Below, in pieces: positions 37,232 to 46,194 of a stretch of 64,000 nt of DNA; the stretch's first letter is position 1; each line of letters begins with the position of its first letter. The position numbers were made by a program, and so were the translations under genes. The stretch comes from Tateyamaria omphalii (lineage in GTDB: Bacteria; Pseudomonadota; Alphaproteobacteria; Rhodobacterales; Rhodobacteraceae): NCBI RefSeq assembly GCF_014651375.1, contig NZ_BMWT01000002.1:625477-689476 (forward strand). The letters run 5' to 3'. The notes beneath the pieces were generated by a model. That model saw only the letters and a program-made list of their open reading frames with translations. It was not told where the DNA came from and made no database searches.

Positions 37232-38065
37232 ATGACTGCCCACCTGCCCCTGACCCCAGCGACACCCCTCGTGCAACCGCGCGCCATCGGGTCCGTCCGC
37301 TTGTCGACCAAGCCCGTTGCAGGGCAAACGCTCATTGACGGGCTGTACCAGCAAGGCGCGGCGAAAGCCGTCTTTCCGCGTGCCGCCCGCGGCATGACGG
37401 CCGTGCTTTTGAACACGTCCGGCGGCGTGACCGGGGGCGACCGGTTCGACTACGCGGCTACCGCCGGCGCCAGCACGCATTTGACGATGACGACACAAGC
37501 CTGCGAACGCGCCTATCGCGCGCAACCGGGCGAAGTTGGGCGGGTCGAGACCCGCCTTACCGTCAAAGACAACGCGACCCTATGGTGGTTGCCGCAGGAA
37601 ACGCTGATCTTTGACGGCTGCGCGATGACCCGGCGGCTGTCCTGCGACCTTGCCCCAACCGCCCGCGCACTGATCGTGGAACCCATGTGCCTGGGCCGTA
37701 TCGCCATGGGCGAAGACGCGGTGCAGGGCCATTTCGCGGACCGCATCTCGATCATCCGCGATGGTGCGCCTCTGGTGCTGGATGCGTGGACCCTATCCGG
37801 GGATATGACCGCGCAGATGTCCCGCTCGGCCATTGGTGACCAAGCGACTGCGATGGTCAGCCTGACCTATATCGCGCCAGATGCCGAGGCGCATCTGCCC
37901 CCCATCCGTGCCCTCCTGCCCGAAACGGGTGGTGCCAGCCTGCTGACCGACGACACGCTTGTTCTGCGCGCCCTCGCCCCCTCGGGCTATTACCTGCGCA
38001 AGGCGCTTCTGCCCATTCTCGACCACCTCACCGGTGGTCACCTGCCCATCTGCTGGAGACTTTGA
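37232..38065 (+). CDS. ureD: urease accessory protein UreD
   Basis: 277 residues with the UreD/UreH pattern: FPRAARGMTAVLLNTSGGVTGGDRF (in part: NTSGGVTGGD), TLWWLPQETLIFDGC and PTARALIVEPMCLGRIAMGE. UreD forms the Ni-loading complex UreD-UreF-UreG on urease. A 7-codon frame (37212-37235, MNHHDAA) ends across the ureD ATG as ATGA. First gene of the urease operon, about 100 bp after cobF. Confidence 0.95.
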   Translation: MTAHLPLTPATPLVQPRAIGSVRLSTKPVAGQTLIDGLYQQGAAKAVFPRAARGMTAVLLNTSGGVTGGDRFDYAATAGASTHLTMTTQACERAYRAQPGEVGRVETRLTVKDNATLWWLPQETLIFDGCAMTRRLSCDLAPTARALIVEPMCLGRIAMGEDAVQGHFADRISIIRDGAPLVLDAWTLSGDMTAQMSRSAIGDQATAMVSLTYIAPDAEAHLPPIRALLPETGGASLLTDDTLVLRALAPSGYYLRKALLPILDHLTGGHLPICWRL

Positions 38066-38068
38066 GCC

Positions 38069-38371
38069 ATGCAACTCACCCCGAGAGAGAAAGATAAGCT
38101 GCTGGTCGCTATGGCCGCCGAAGTGGCCCGCAAACGGCTAGCGCGGGGCGTCAAGCTGAACCACCCCGAAGCGATCGCACTGATCACCGACGCAGTGGTC
38201 GAAGGTGCCCGCGACGGACGCTCGGTCGCCGACATGATGGAGGCCGGTGCGCAAGTCATCACCCGCGACCAGTGTATGGAAGGCGTGCCCGAGATGATCC
38301 ACGACGTACAAGTCGAAGCGACCTTTCCCGACGGCACCAAACTGGTCACAGTCCACAATCCCATCCGCTGA
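38069..38371 (+). CDS. ureA: urease gamma subunit UreA
   Basis: 100 residues, the family length: [44 protein letters not shown], and C-terminal VTVHNPI(R). It forms the (alpha-beta-gamma)3 apoenzyme with UreB and UreC. 3 bases after ureD. Confidence 0.97.
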   Translation: MQLTPREKDKLLVAMAAEVARKRLARGVKLNHPEAIALITDAVVEGARDGRSVADMMEAGAQVITRDQCMEGVPEMIHDVQVEATFPDGTKLVTVHNPIR

Positions 38372-38391
38372 CACTCCCGGAAGGAACATCC

Positions 38392-38556
38392 ATGAAAACT
38401 CCACTTGTCACTCTCGTCGCCCTGTTTCCCATGGCTACCCCGGCCCTCGCGCACTCGGGCGCTCACGCGCACCCGCATGGATCAGAGCCTTGGATCGTTG
38501 CCATGGGCCTCGCGCTGGTTGTCGGGGCAGCACTGGTGGCATGGAGGCGCAAATGA
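38392..38556 (+). CDS. small His-rich membrane/periplasmic protein inside the urease operon
   Basis: 54 residues from ATG 38392: an N-terminal hydrophobic signal-like segment ([18 protein letters not shown]), a short His-rich loop [14 protein letters not shown] and a second hydrophobic helix ([17 protein letters not shown]) ending RRK. It may bind nickel or another metal in the periplasm, but no function is assigned. Stop overlaps the ureB start as ATGA, so translation is coupled with urease. Confidence 0.75.
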   Translation: MKTPLVTLVALFPMATPALAHSGAHAHPHGSEPWIVAMGLALVVGAALVAWRRK

Positions 38557-38858
38557 TCCCCGGCGAAGTGATCACGGCAGAGGGCGATATCGAGCTGAAC
38601 ACGGGCGCGCAGGCCATCACGCTGCATGTGGCCAACACGGGCGACCGTCCCGTGCAGGTCGGAAGCCACTACCATTTTGGCGAGGCCAACAGCGCACTGC
38701 AGTTCGACCGGGACGCCTCGCGCGGCATGCGCCTTGATATCGCTGCGGGCACCGCCGTGCGGTTCGAGCCGGGACAAGCACGAGATGTTCAGTTGATCCC
38801 GATTGGCGGCGCGCGCAAGGTATACGGGTTCAACCAGCAGGTTATGGGCGACCTTTGA
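38553..38858 (+). CDS. ureB: urease beta subunit UreB
   Basis: 101 residues from ATG 38553: [37 protein letters not shown], and [12 protein letters not shown], all diagnostic. ATGA overlap with the small His-rich gene. Confidence 0.96.
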   Translation: MIPGEVITAEGDIELNTGAQAITLHVANTGDRPVQVGSHYHFGEANSALQFDRDASRGMRLDIAAGTAVRFEPGQARDVQLIPIGGARKVYGFNQQVMGDL

Positions 38859-38887
38859 GCAGGGCAAACCCTTAGGGAGGAAAGACG

Positions 38888-39709
38888 ATGTGTGATGTAT
38901 GTGTGATGAACGCGGTGAAAGAGCGGATGCTCTCACGCCGGGATTTTTTCAAAACCAGCGCCGCAGTGGGCGCGGCAGCCACGGTCGGTATGGCAACCGC
39001 CCCTGCGGCGATGGCGGCGGGGCACGGTGGTGTCGTGGACATGAGTCACAAGCTGAGCCCCGACTTCCCGACCTTTTTCGGCGTGCCCGGCATTTCGATG
39101 GAGCAGACGTTCAACTTTGCGGAACACGGTTTCAACCTGATGAACCTGGCCGTCAATGAACACACGGCGACCCATATCGACGCGCCGTTGCACTTTTCGG
39201 CGGATGGCAACTCGGTGGACGAGATCCCGGTAAGCGATCTGGTCATCCCACTGTGTGTCGTCGACATCGCGGCCAAGGCGGCCGAGGATGCGGATGCCCA
39301 AGTGACACCGGATGATCTGAAGGCGTGGATCGCAGCCAATGGGGACATCCCCGACAAGGCGTGCATCGCTATGCATTCCGGTTGGGCGGCCAAGTCCGGC
39401 GATGCGGCGGCCTATGTTGGGAACGACGCGGACGACGTCAAACACTTCCCTGGCTTCCATATCGAGGCCACGCAAATGCTGCTCGAGGAAACCACGGCTG
39501 TTGCCATGGCCGTAGACACCCTGTCGCTCGATCATGGGCCGTCTCCTGATTTCGCCACTCATTACGCGTGGTTGCCGTCGGGCCGCTATGGGATCGAAAA
39601 CCTAGCTGGGCTAGATAATGTGCCGGCTGCCGGAGCGACGCTTGTGGTGGGTGCGCCCAACCATGTCGGCGGCACCGGTGGTCCGGCCCGCATCTTTGCG
39701 ATGGTCTGA
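38888..39709 (+). CDS. Tat-exported cyclase family protein (kynurenine-formamidase-like fold)
   Basis: 273 residues. The N-terminus has a twin-arginine signal (SRRDFFKTSAAVGAAATVGMATAPAAMA quoted in part: SRRDFF at 16-21), so the protein should be exported folded. Cyclase-family metal motif HTATHIDAPLH supplies H92, H96, D98 and H102. Family members are Mn/Zn amidohydrolases or lactonases acting on formamides and cyclic amides. Positioned between ureB and ureC; it may release an amide or urea precursor for urease (inference). An unusual CDVC lies before the Tat motif. Confidence 0.88.
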   Translation: MCDVCVMNAVKERMLSRRDFFKTSAAVGAAATVGMATAPAAMAAGHGGVVDMSHKLSPDFPTFFGVPGISMEQTFNFAEHGFNLMNLAVNEHTATHIDAPLHFSADGNSVDEIPVSDLVIPLCVVDIAAKAAEDADAQVTPDDLKAWIAANGDIPDKACIAMHSGWAAKSGDAAAYVGNDADDVKHFPGFHIEATQMLLEETTAVAMAVDTLSLDHGPSPDFATHYAWLPSGRYGIENLAGLDNVPAAGATLVVGAPNHVGGTGGPARIFAMV

Positions 39710-40104
39710 TGGCGACCCTGCCACTCATATCGGACGAGGAGGCCAGCGCCGAGGTGCTGGCCGTCTTCGACGACATCCGCGCAACCCGTGGGACGGACTT
39801 CATCAACAACTTCTGGCGGGCGTTGGCGAATGATCCGGCCTTGCTGGCGTCGACATGGGGGCGGTTGAAAGAGGTGATGGGCCCGGGCGAGCTCGATCCG
39901 CTGGTCAAGGAGATGCTCTATATCGCTGTGTCCGTGGCGAACGGGTGTGAATATTGCATCCACTCCCACACGGCGGCAGCAAATGCAAAGGGGATGACGC
40001 TGGCGCAACATAGCGAGTTGATGAGCGTCATCGGCATGGCGATGCAGACCAACGGGCTGGTGACCGCGATGCAGGTGCCGGTGGATGAGGTGTTCCAAGC
40101 ATGA
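39709..40104 (+). CDS. carboxymuconolactone decarboxylase/AhpD-like family protein
   Basis: 131 residues with the AhpD-type redox/proton-relay motif CEYCIHSH (C80, C83, H87) preceded by a conserved glutamate in LVKEMLYIAVS. The fold is the all-alpha CMD family, either AhpD-like peroxidase or unknown. TGATGG overlap with the cyclase; ATGA overlap with the next gene. Not a standard urease gene. Confidence 0.85.
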   Translation: MATLPLISDEEASAEVLAVFDDIRATRGTDFINNFWRALANDPALLASTWGRLKEVMGPGELDPLVKEMLYIAVSVANGCEYCIHSHTAAANAKGMTLAQHSELMSVIGMAMQTNGLVTAMQVPVDEVFQA

Positions 40105-40520
40105 TCTCAACCACGCCCAACACAGGATCGCGCCCGGCCCGAGGGTGGGCGTATCACGCCCGCCCTGGGGGGCGGGTCGGGCGTGATTCGGTCCGCTGCG
40201 CGACCCGGTGTGGTTTGGCAATCGGCATCGTCGCGCTTTCATCCTGCGCGCCAACAATCGAGGTTCGCTCGCCGGATGCCATGCTCTTGATGACAGGCAA
40301 ACGCGGTTTTTGTTTCGTGGGGTGCAGTGTCAACTTCACGCTATTCGATGGATCTAAATGCCGAGGCTACGCACCCGGCCTTGATGAAGGGTTTGGCCTT
40401 GGCGCATCAGTCTACTGCGACGGACGGCCCGAAAAGCTTCTGGGAGCAGAACCTCTCAGGAAACGAATTGCGGTTTCGGGAACGCTAGATGGCGAACCTG
40501 TCACTGTTACGCTGAAGTAA
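40101..40520 (+). CDS. putative lipoprotein, 139 aa
   Basis: Unrecognised. An N-terminal signal-like segment ([12 protein letters not shown]) ends in a possible lipobox LSSC with Cys49, followed by a Cys-rich ([18 protein letters not shown]) mature domain and a C-terminal beta-rich end. The 40 residues before the signal are unusual; this N-terminal part is encoded by a GC-rich palindrome-containing sequence (40153-40187). The native start may be a TTG near GLAIG. ATG 40101 overlaps the AhpD-like stop. Confidence 0.6.
   Translation: MISTTPNTGSRPARGWAYHARPGGRVGRDSVRCATRCGLAIGIVALSSCAPTIEVRSPDAMLLMTGKRGFCFVGCSVNFTLFDGSKCRGYAPGLDEGFGLGASVYCDGRPEKLLGAEPLRKRIAVSGTLDGEPVTVTLK
40153..40187. repeat. 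long GC-rich palindrome inside the lipoprotein reading frame
   Basis: ATCACGCCCG (40153-40162) and CGGGCGTGAT (40178-40187) form a perfect 10-bp stem, extended by CCC/GGG. The 13 bases just upstream, GCCCGGCCCGAGG, recur after ureC (42317-). A dispersed palindromic element inserted into the start of the gene is plausible. Confidence 0.5.
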
Positions 40521-40531
40521 GGAAGTTCACC

Positions 40532-42292
40532 ATGCCCACATCCATCTCCCGCCGCGACTATGCCGCCATGTTCGGCCCCACCACGGGCGACAAGGTGCGG
40601 CTCGCTGACACCGACCTGATCATCGAAGTTGAGCGAGACCTGACCGCCGAGGCTGCGGGCCAAGCGGCCACTGGCGGCAGCGGTGACAATGCCATGCTCT
40701 ACGGCGAAGAGGTCAAGTTCGGCGGCGGCAAGGTCATTCGCGACGGGATGGGACAGTCTCAGGTCACGCGCGCCGACGGGGCGGTTGATACCGTCATCAC
40801 CAATGCGCTGATTGTGGACTGGACGGGCATCTACAAGGCCGATGTGGGTCTAACGGACGGGCGGATTGCGGCCATCGGCAAGGCGGGCAACCCCGACACG
40901 CAGCCGGGCGTCAACATCATCATCGGACCGGGGACGGAGGCCATCGCGGGCGAGGGCAAGATCCTGACCGCGGGCGGGTTTGACAGCCACATCCACTTCA
41001 TCTGCCCGCAACAGATCGAGGATGCACTGCACTCCGGCCTCACCACCATGCTGGGCGGCGGCACCGGGCCTGCACACGGGACACTTGCCACGACCGTGAC
41101 CCCCGGGCCGTGGCATCTGGGCCGGATGCTGCAAGCCGCCGACGCCTTCCCGATGAACCTCGCCTTTGCGGGCAAAGGCAACGCCTCCCTCCCCGCCGCC
41201 TTGGAAGAACAGGTCAAGGCAGGCGCCTGCGCGATGAAGCTGCACGAAGATTGGGGCACGACACCGGGGGCCATTGATTGCTGCCTGTCCGTGGCCGATG
41301 ACATGGACGTGCAGGTGATGATCCACACTGACACGCTCAACGAATCCGGTTTTGTCGAGAACACGGTCGCCGCCATGAAGGGGCGCACCATCCACGCCTT
41401 CCACACTGAAGGTGCGGGCGGCGGCCACGCCCCGGATATCATCAAGATCTGCGGGGAAGAGCATGTGCTGCCCTCCTCCACCAACCCAACACGCCCCTTC
41501 ACCGTGAACACGCTCGAAGAGCACCTCGACATGCTGATGGTCTGCCACCACCTCGACAAATCGATCCCCGAGGACGTGGCATTCGCCGAAAGCCGCATCC
41601 GGCGCGAGACCATCGCGGCCGAGGATATCCTGCACGACATGGGTGCATTCTCGATCATCGCGTCCGACAGCCAAGCCATGGGCCGCGTGGGCGAGGTGCT
41701 GATCCGCACATGGCAAACCGCCGACAAGATGAAGAAACAGCGCGGCACCCTACCCGAGGAAACCGGTGACAACGACAATGTACGCGTGCGCCGCTACATC
41801 GCAAAGTACACGATAAACCCGGCCATCGCCCATGGGATCAGCCACGAGATTGGCAGCATCGAAGTCGGCAAACGCGCCGACCTGTGCCTGTGGAACACGG
41901 CCTTCTTCGGGGTGAAGCCCGAGATGGTCTTGCTAGGCGGCACTATCGCCTGCGCGCAGATGGGCGATCCGAATGCCTCTATCCCGACACCGCAGCCGGT
42001 CTATACCCGTCCGATGTTCGGGGCCTATGGCCGGTCAGTGGAACGCTCCGCTGTGACCTTCGTGTCGGCGGCGGCGCAGGCCGAGGGGATTGGGGCGTCA
42101 CTGGGGCTCGCCAAAGACACGGTGGCGGTTCAGAACACCCGCAACATCGGCAAGAAAGACCTCAAGCTGAACGACGCCACGCCAGAGGTCGAGGTTCACC
42201 CGGAAACTTACGAGGTGCGGGCGGATGGAGAACTGCTGACCTGTCAACCGGCAGAGGTTTTGCCGATGGCGCAGCGGTACTTTCTGTTTTGA
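40532..42292 (+). CDS. ureC: urease alpha subunit UreC with an extra N-terminal loop
   Basis: 586 residues against a usual ~570. Active-site elements are intact: [14 protein letters not shown] (Ni His pair), the carbamylated lysine in [26 protein letters not shown], and the flap histidine in [29 protein letters not shown] (in part: VCHHLDK). The ~17 residues [20 protein letters not shown] between ERD and [12 protein letters not shown] are absent from classical UreC, where ERDLTTYGEEV is contiguous. The nickel enzyme hydrolyses urea to ammonia and carbamate. Confidence 0.97.
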   Translation: MPTSISRRDYAAMFGPTTGDKVRLADTDLIIEVERDLTAEAAGQAATGGSGDNAMLYGEEVKFGGGKVIRDGMGQSQVTRADGAVDTVITNALIVDWTGIYKADVGLTDGRIAAIGKAGNPDTQPGVNIIIGPGTEAIAGEGKILTAGGFDSHIHFICPQQIEDALHSGLTTMLGGGTGPAHGTLATTVTPGPWHLGRMLQAADAFPMNLAFAGKGNASLPAALEEQVKAGACAMKLHEDWGTTPGAIDCCLSVADDMDVQVMIHTDTLNESGFVENTVAAMKGRTIHAFHTEGAGGGHAPDIIKICGEEHVLPSSTNPTRPFTVNTLEEHLDMLMVCHHLDKSIPEDVAFAESRIRRETIAAEDILHDMGAFSIIASDSQAMGRVGEVLIRTWQTADKMKKQRGTLPEETGDNDNVRVRRYIAKYTINPAIAHGISHEIGSIEVGKRADLCLWNTAFFGVKPEMVLLGGTIACAQMGDPNASIPTPQPVYTRPMFGAYGRSVERSAVTFVSAAAQAEGIGASLGLAKDTVAVQNTRNIGKKDLKLNDATPEVEVHPETYEVRADGELLTCQPAEVLPMAQRYFLF

Positions 42293-42316
42293 GGCGCACC
42301 AGCCCTTATCCCTCAC

Positions 42317-42360
42317 GCCCGGCCCGAGGCCGGGCAGCCCCCCACCGCCCCCATGGGCGG
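42317..42360 (+). terminator. two GC hairpins after ureC
   Basis: GCCCGGCC-CGA-GGCCGGGC at 42317-42335 (8-bp perfect stem, triloop) then CCGCCC-CCAT-GGGCGG at 42345-42360. No U-run follows. May attenuate or protect the ureC messenger, or be the same dispersed element as at 40131-40187. Confidence 0.4.
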
Positions 42361-42514
42361 GGGCTACTCCCCCGCCCGCGGTCGAGTGCTGCCCTTCGCG
42401 CAATGCACCGATTTTCAGACTTGCAAGACGCGCAAAGCGGCAATGCAAAACCTCGCCTGACTGGCCCAACTGAAAAACACTACCTGTCGAGAGGAGAAAC
42501 AAAACAGGTGTCCC

Positions 42515-42685
42515 ATGACCCTTTTCCAGCGGCTCGCCGCGTTCCTCAGTTCCATCAGCCTGCCGCACGGCGCGCTGGCGCAAACACAGGCGGTCTACGC
42601 CCTCACGGATGCGGAACTGAAAGCTCGTGGATTGAAGCGACGCGATGCGGCGCATCAGATCATGATCAACGGGGATTGGTCGTAA
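42515..42685 (+). CDS. small protein, 56 aa, DUF1127-like
   Basis: ATG 42515 to TAA 42685 encodes 56 residues: MTLFQRLAAFLSSISLPHGA, then YALTDAELKARGLKRRDAAHQ, resembling the short arginine-rich DUF1127/YjiS pattern (L-D-EL--RGL-R-D) though incomplete. It lies between ureC and ureE. A GAGGAG is about 18 bases upstream, farther than ideal. Function unknown. Confidence 0.5.
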   Translation: MTLFQRLAAFLSSISLPHGALAQTQAVYALTDAELKARGLKRRDAAHQIMINGDWS

Positions 42686-42701
42686 GCACGGGGGCCACCC
42701 C

Positions 42702-43169
42702 ATGCTGACAGCCCAACACTACCACAGTCACACTCACGGTCAGGTGAGCGACCACGTGTCGCTCACCTACGAAGACCGCTTTTTGCGGCGCAAAGTCCTA
42801 ACACTCGCCTCCGGTGCCCAGCTTTTGGTGGACCTGCCCCAGACGACATCGCTCGATCACGGCGGAGCCCTCATCGCCACGGACAAGTCCGAGATCAGGA
42901 TCGAGGCCGCCCCCGAACCCCTTCTCGAAGTCACCGGCGAAAGCCTGCACCGTATCGCGTGGCATATCGGCAACCGCCACACCCCCTGCCAGATCGAAGC
43001 GGACCGCCTGCTGATCCAACGCGATCACGTGATGGCAGACATGCTGGCCAAGATCGGAGCGACCACGCACGAAGTGGTGGAACCATTCACCCCCGAAGGC
43101 GGCGCTTATGGCCATGGGCGCACCCACGGGCACGATCATTCGCACGTGCATGATCACGGGCACACATGA
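42702..43169 (+). CDS. ureE: urease accessory nickel chaperone UreE
   Basis: 155 residues. UreE N-domain (DHVSLTYEDRFLRRKVLTLASG) and C-domain with HIGNRHTPCQIEADRLLIQRDHVM (in part: GNRHTPCQIE) and a His-rich C-terminal tail [18 protein letters not shown] for nickel binding. It feeds Ni to UreG. ATGA overlap with ureF. Confidence 0.96.
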   Translation: MLTAQHYHSHTHGQVSDHVSLTYEDRFLRRKVLTLASGAQLLVDLPQTTSLDHGGALIATDKSEIRIEAAPEPLLEVTGESLHRIAWHIGNRHTPCQIEADRLLIQRDHVMADMLAKIGATTHEVVEPFTPEGGAYGHGRTHGHDHSHVHDHGHT

Positions 43170-43795
43170 GCCACGCGTTGACCCTCATGCAATGGCTGTC
43201 GCCTGCCTTTCCGGTGGGCGCCTTTGCCTATTCGCATGGGTTGGAACAGGTCATCGCGGATGGGACGGTCACGGACGCCGATACGCTGCAAGACTGGTTG
43301 GAGGTGCTGCTGACCCATGGTTCGGGTCGTGCAGACGCTATCCTGCTAGCCGCCGCTCACGGCACCGATGATCCGGCACGTGTTGATGCGACAGCCCGTG
43401 CCTTTGCCGCCGGTGCAGAACGGCTCAAGGAAACCGACTTGCAAGGTGCGGCATTCTGCAACACCGCGCACAGCGTCTGGGGGATTGAGATCGCGAACCT
43501 CACCTACCCCGTTGCCGTCGGCACAGCCGCCCGCGCCATGACCATACCGCTTGCCGAGGCTCTGCCGCTCTACCTGCACGCCTTCGTGTCAAACCTTGTC
43601 TCGGTCGCCCAACGCGCCCTGCCCCTTGGCCAAACCGACGGCCAGCGGGTGCTGGCGGCCCTTGCCCCCACCATCGCTGCCACCGCAAAAGACGCGCAAG
43701 TGACCCCGCTTGATGCGCTCACCTCCACCAGCTTTGCCGCCGACATCGCGGCCATGCGCCACGAAACCCTCCAGCCAAGGATCTTTCGCACATGA
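43166..43795 (+). CDS. ureF: urease accessory protein UreF
   Basis: 209 residues, helical, [23 protein letters not shown] (in part: [13 protein letters not shown]) at the N-terminus is the family hallmark. Binds UreD and UreG. ATGA overlaps on both sides. Confidence 0.95.
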   Translation: MSHALTLMQWLSPAFPVGAFAYSHGLEQVIADGTVTDADTLQDWLEVLLTHGSGRADAILLAAAHGTDDPARVDATARAFAAGAERLKETDLQGAAFCNTAHSVWGIEIANLTYPVAVGTAARAMTIPLAEALPLYLHAFVSNLVSVAQRALPLGQTDGQRVLAALAPTIAATAKDAQVTPLDALTSTSFAADIAAMRHETLQPRIFRT

Positions 43796-44418
43796 CACAG
43801 CTCAACGGCCCCCTTCGCATCGGCATCGGCGGTCCCGTGGGCGCGGGCAAGACAACGCTGACTGCCGCCCTCGCCGCTGCCCTCAAGGACCAACACTCCA
43901 TTGGTGTGATCACCAACGATATCTACACGCAGGAGGATGCCGAGGAACTGATGCGCCGTCAGATCCTGCCGCAGGACCGGATCATCGGTGTGGAAACCGG
44001 CGGCTGTCCGCATACGGCCATCCGCGAGGATGCCTCAATCAACCTCGCCGCCGTGGCCGAGATGCGAGACCGGCACCCGGATGTCGAAGCCATCCTTATT
44101 GAATCCGGCGGCGACAACCTGTCGGCCACCTTCTCGCCGGAGCTTGCGGACATCACGCTCTATGTCATCGACACAGCAGCGGGCGAGGAAATCCCGCGCA
44201 AGGGCGGACCGGCGATCACGAAATCCGACTTACTGATCATCAACAAGACGGACCTCGCCCCCCATGTGGGCGCGTCGCTTGAGGTTATGGAGCGGGATGC
44301 AAAGCGGATGCGGGGCACGCGGCCTTTCGTCTTCGCCGCGCTACGGCATGGCAAAGGGGTGGAGGATATCATTGGGCATATCCGCGCTCTGTCCGGCTTG
44401 GGACTGACGCCAGCATGA
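43792..44418 (+). CDS. ureG: urease accessory GTPase UreG
   Basis: 208 residues: P-loop [11 protein letters not shown] (13-23), [25 protein letters not shown] and [15 protein letters not shown]. UreG hydrolyses GTP to drive Ni insertion. ATGA overlap with ureF. Last gene of the urease operon. Confidence 0.97.
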   Translation: MTQLNGPLRIGIGGPVGAGKTTLTAALAAALKDQHSIGVITNDIYTQEDAEELMRRQILPQDRIIGVETGGCPHTAIREDASINLAAVAEMRDRHPDVEAILIESGGDNLSATFSPELADITLYVIDTAAGEEIPRKGGPAITKSDLLIINKTDLAPHVGASLEVMERDAKRMRGTRPFVFAALRHGKGVEDIIGHIRALSGLGLTPA

Positions 44419-44481
44419 CGCGGCTGTTTCTCCTGCGCCGCTTACACTGACAACGCATCACTGCTCGCCTAGGTGAACTGT

Positions 44482-44518
44482 CGAAGGCACTGACACTTCG
44501 CGGCAGTCAGTGCCTTCG
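44482..44518. terminator. 13-bp perfect inverted repeat between ureG and phaR
   Basis: CGAAGGCACTGAC (44482-44494) and GTCAGTGCCTTCG (44506-44518) with an 11-nt loop. It lies between convergent genes ureG (ends 44418) and phaR (ends 44523). No U-tract on either strand, but the symmetric stem suggests a bidirectional transcription end. Confidence 0.6.
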
Positions 44519-44522
44519 GGTA

Positions 44523-45080
44523 TCAGGACAGCTTCGACAGTTTGTCCTGCAATTCGGCCAGTTGTTTCTTGATGGCGTCAAGGTCCTCGCCATCGTCTTT
44601 GTCGTCGGCGTCCGGGGCAGGTCCGGATGCGCCCCAGGCGGTCCCCAACCCACCGGTCATAGCCTTCATGAACGCTTCCTGCTGCGCCTGCATCAAATCG
44701 AAGCCGGGCATCTTGGCCATGGGGTTCATGGCATTCATGTTTTCCATGACCTTGCTCTGCCCATCGCGCAGCATTTCAAATGAGGCTTGCAGGAACTGCG
44801 GCACCACGGACGCCCCACCGCCCATGTAGCTGCGCACCAGGTCGTTCAAAACATCCACCGGCAGAACGCTCTCGCCCCGGCTCTCATGTTCGGCGATGAT
44901 CTGCAGCAGGTACTGGCGGGTCAGGTCATCCCCTGTCTTGAGGTCCACAATCTGTACCTCGCGCCCATCGCGGATGAATCCAGAGATATCCTCAAGCGTT
45001 ACATAGTCGCTTGTTTCGGTGTTGTAGAGCCGCCGACTGGCATAGCGCTTGATCAACAATGGTGCTGGTTTGTCTGTCAC
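44523..45080 (-). CDS. phaR: polyhydroxyalkanoate synthesis repressor PhaR
   Basis: 185 residues. DNA-binding PHB_acc_N domain LIKRYASRRLYNTETSDYVTLEDI at about 8-32 and a central PHB_acc region, with a Gln/Met-rich linker and acidic C-terminus ending in a coiled coil (LDAIKKQLAELQDKLSKL). PhaR represses phasin and pha genes when no PHB is present by binding CTGC-N3/4-GCAG. GTG 45080 is preceded by GGGGAG; longer starts have no similarity. Candidate targets are at 47671-47712. Confidence 0.93.
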   Translation of the reverse strand: MTDKPAPLLIKRYASRRLYNTETSDYVTLEDISGFIRDGREVQIVDLKTGDDLTRQYLLQIIAEHESRGESVLPVDVLNDLVRSYMGGGASVVPQFLQASFEMLRDGQSKVMENMNAMNPMAKMPGFDLMQAQQEAFMKAMTGGLGTAWGASGPAPDADDKDDGEDLDAIKKQLAELQDKLSKLS

Positions 45081-45166
45081 GTGCGTGATCTCCCCGGTGC
45101 CGCGTGCTGCAACGCAGCTTAGGCGTGACATCACAAAAAAGAAAGGGTGTGTGCACTTGCGGCAAT

Positions 45167-46096
45167 TCAGGCGGTTTTAGGCACCCTTACATACGCACCC
45201 GTATTTTTAGTTAAGTAAACGGCAAGGGCCTTCTCAGCAGGCGTCGCATGGAACCCCGGCAATGCTGCGCGCAGCTTGGACCCGTCAATCGCATGCGGCC
45301 TTCGCCACAGGTATCTCATTTCAAACACCTCTCGCATCAACGGCGACCACAGCCCCATCAGCCAGACCCCGATCCACGGCAATCGCGACACACGCATAGG
45401 CTTGCCAACAATCCGTTCCACATGGGCGATCAGTTCGTCTCCGGTCAGGGCATATCCTTCAAAGGAAAACTCCTCGAACGGGCTGAACTGATCCCGCTTC
45501 TCTGCCAGCCCCACCATGGCGCGTGCCATGTCCGGCAAGTAGGCCCAGGCATGTACGCGGTCGCGGGGGCCGGGATAGGTCAGCTTGCCCTGTGACGCTT
45601 TGGGCGCGATGTAGCTTTCGAACCAATTGCCTGACTGCACGGTGTCAATAAAATCGCCGCCGCGCAGCACGATGGTCCGCACGCCGCTGTCACGATAGGC
45701 CCGCTCCATACGAATGCGAATGTGGCCCTTGCGCGTGTTCGCAACCCATGGCGTGTCCTCGCGCAGCACAGGCGGCAAGAGACGTCCGTAGTTGTAGATA
45801 TTGCCCGGGATCATCACGGTCGCCCCGGTGGCGCGCGCGACGGCAATCACTGCATCGGTCAGTTTGGGAATGGTCCGCTGCCACTGATCATAGGGCGGGT
45901 TCACGGCATTCACGATCACATCCTGCTCCGTGCAGACCGCCTGCAGTGCCTGTGCATCCGTCGCATACACCTCAACGCAATCCGCACCGCTGAGCCCACG
46001 ACCCGCCCGTGTCACGGTCCAACCCGCTTCGGTAAAGGCCTGCACGGCTGCGCATCCGAACCGGCCCTTTGCGCCCAAAACAATGACTGACGCCAT
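45167..46096 (-). CDS. NAD-dependent epimerase/dehydratase (atypical SDR) family protein
   Basis: 309 residues with Rossmann start SVIVLGAKGRFGCAAVQAF (GxxGxxG), NAVNPPYDQW, an IYNYGR active-site-like YxxxR region and the usual C-terminal part. NADP specificity is not determined. Divergent from a LysR gene that likely regulates it. Confidence 0.88.
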   Translation of the reverse strand: MASVIVLGAKGRFGCAAVQAFTEAGWTVTRAGRGLSGADCVEVYATDAQALQAVCTEQDVIVNAVNPPYDQWQRTIPKLTDAVIAVARATGATVMIPGNIYNYGRLLPPVLREDTPWVANTRKGHIRIRMERAYRDSGVRTIVLRGGDFIDTVQSGNWFESYIAPKASQGKLTYPGPRDRVHAWAYLPDMARAMVGLAEKRDQFSPFEEFSFEGYALTGDELIAHVERIVGKPMRVSRLPWIGVWLMGLWSPLMREVFEMRYLWRRPHAIDGSKLRAALPGFHATPAEKALAVYLTKNTGAYVRVPKTA

Positions 46097-46143
46097 GAAT
46101 CCATCCTCTCGATTGTGAAGTGGGCCCTATCTAGACGAACGAA

Positions 46144-46171
46144 ATTCGAATATGATCCACGTCAATTCGAA
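46144..46171. promoter_or_regulatory. candidate LysR operator between the SDR and LysR genes
   Basis: ATTCGAA occurs at 46144-46150 and 46165-46171, each containing the palindrome TTCGAA, with centres 21 bp apart (two helical turns). It lies in the 98-bp gap between divergent starts, the usual place for a LysR-type site. Confidence 0.4.
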
Positions 46172-46194
46172 ACAACCCATCCAAATATGAATAG

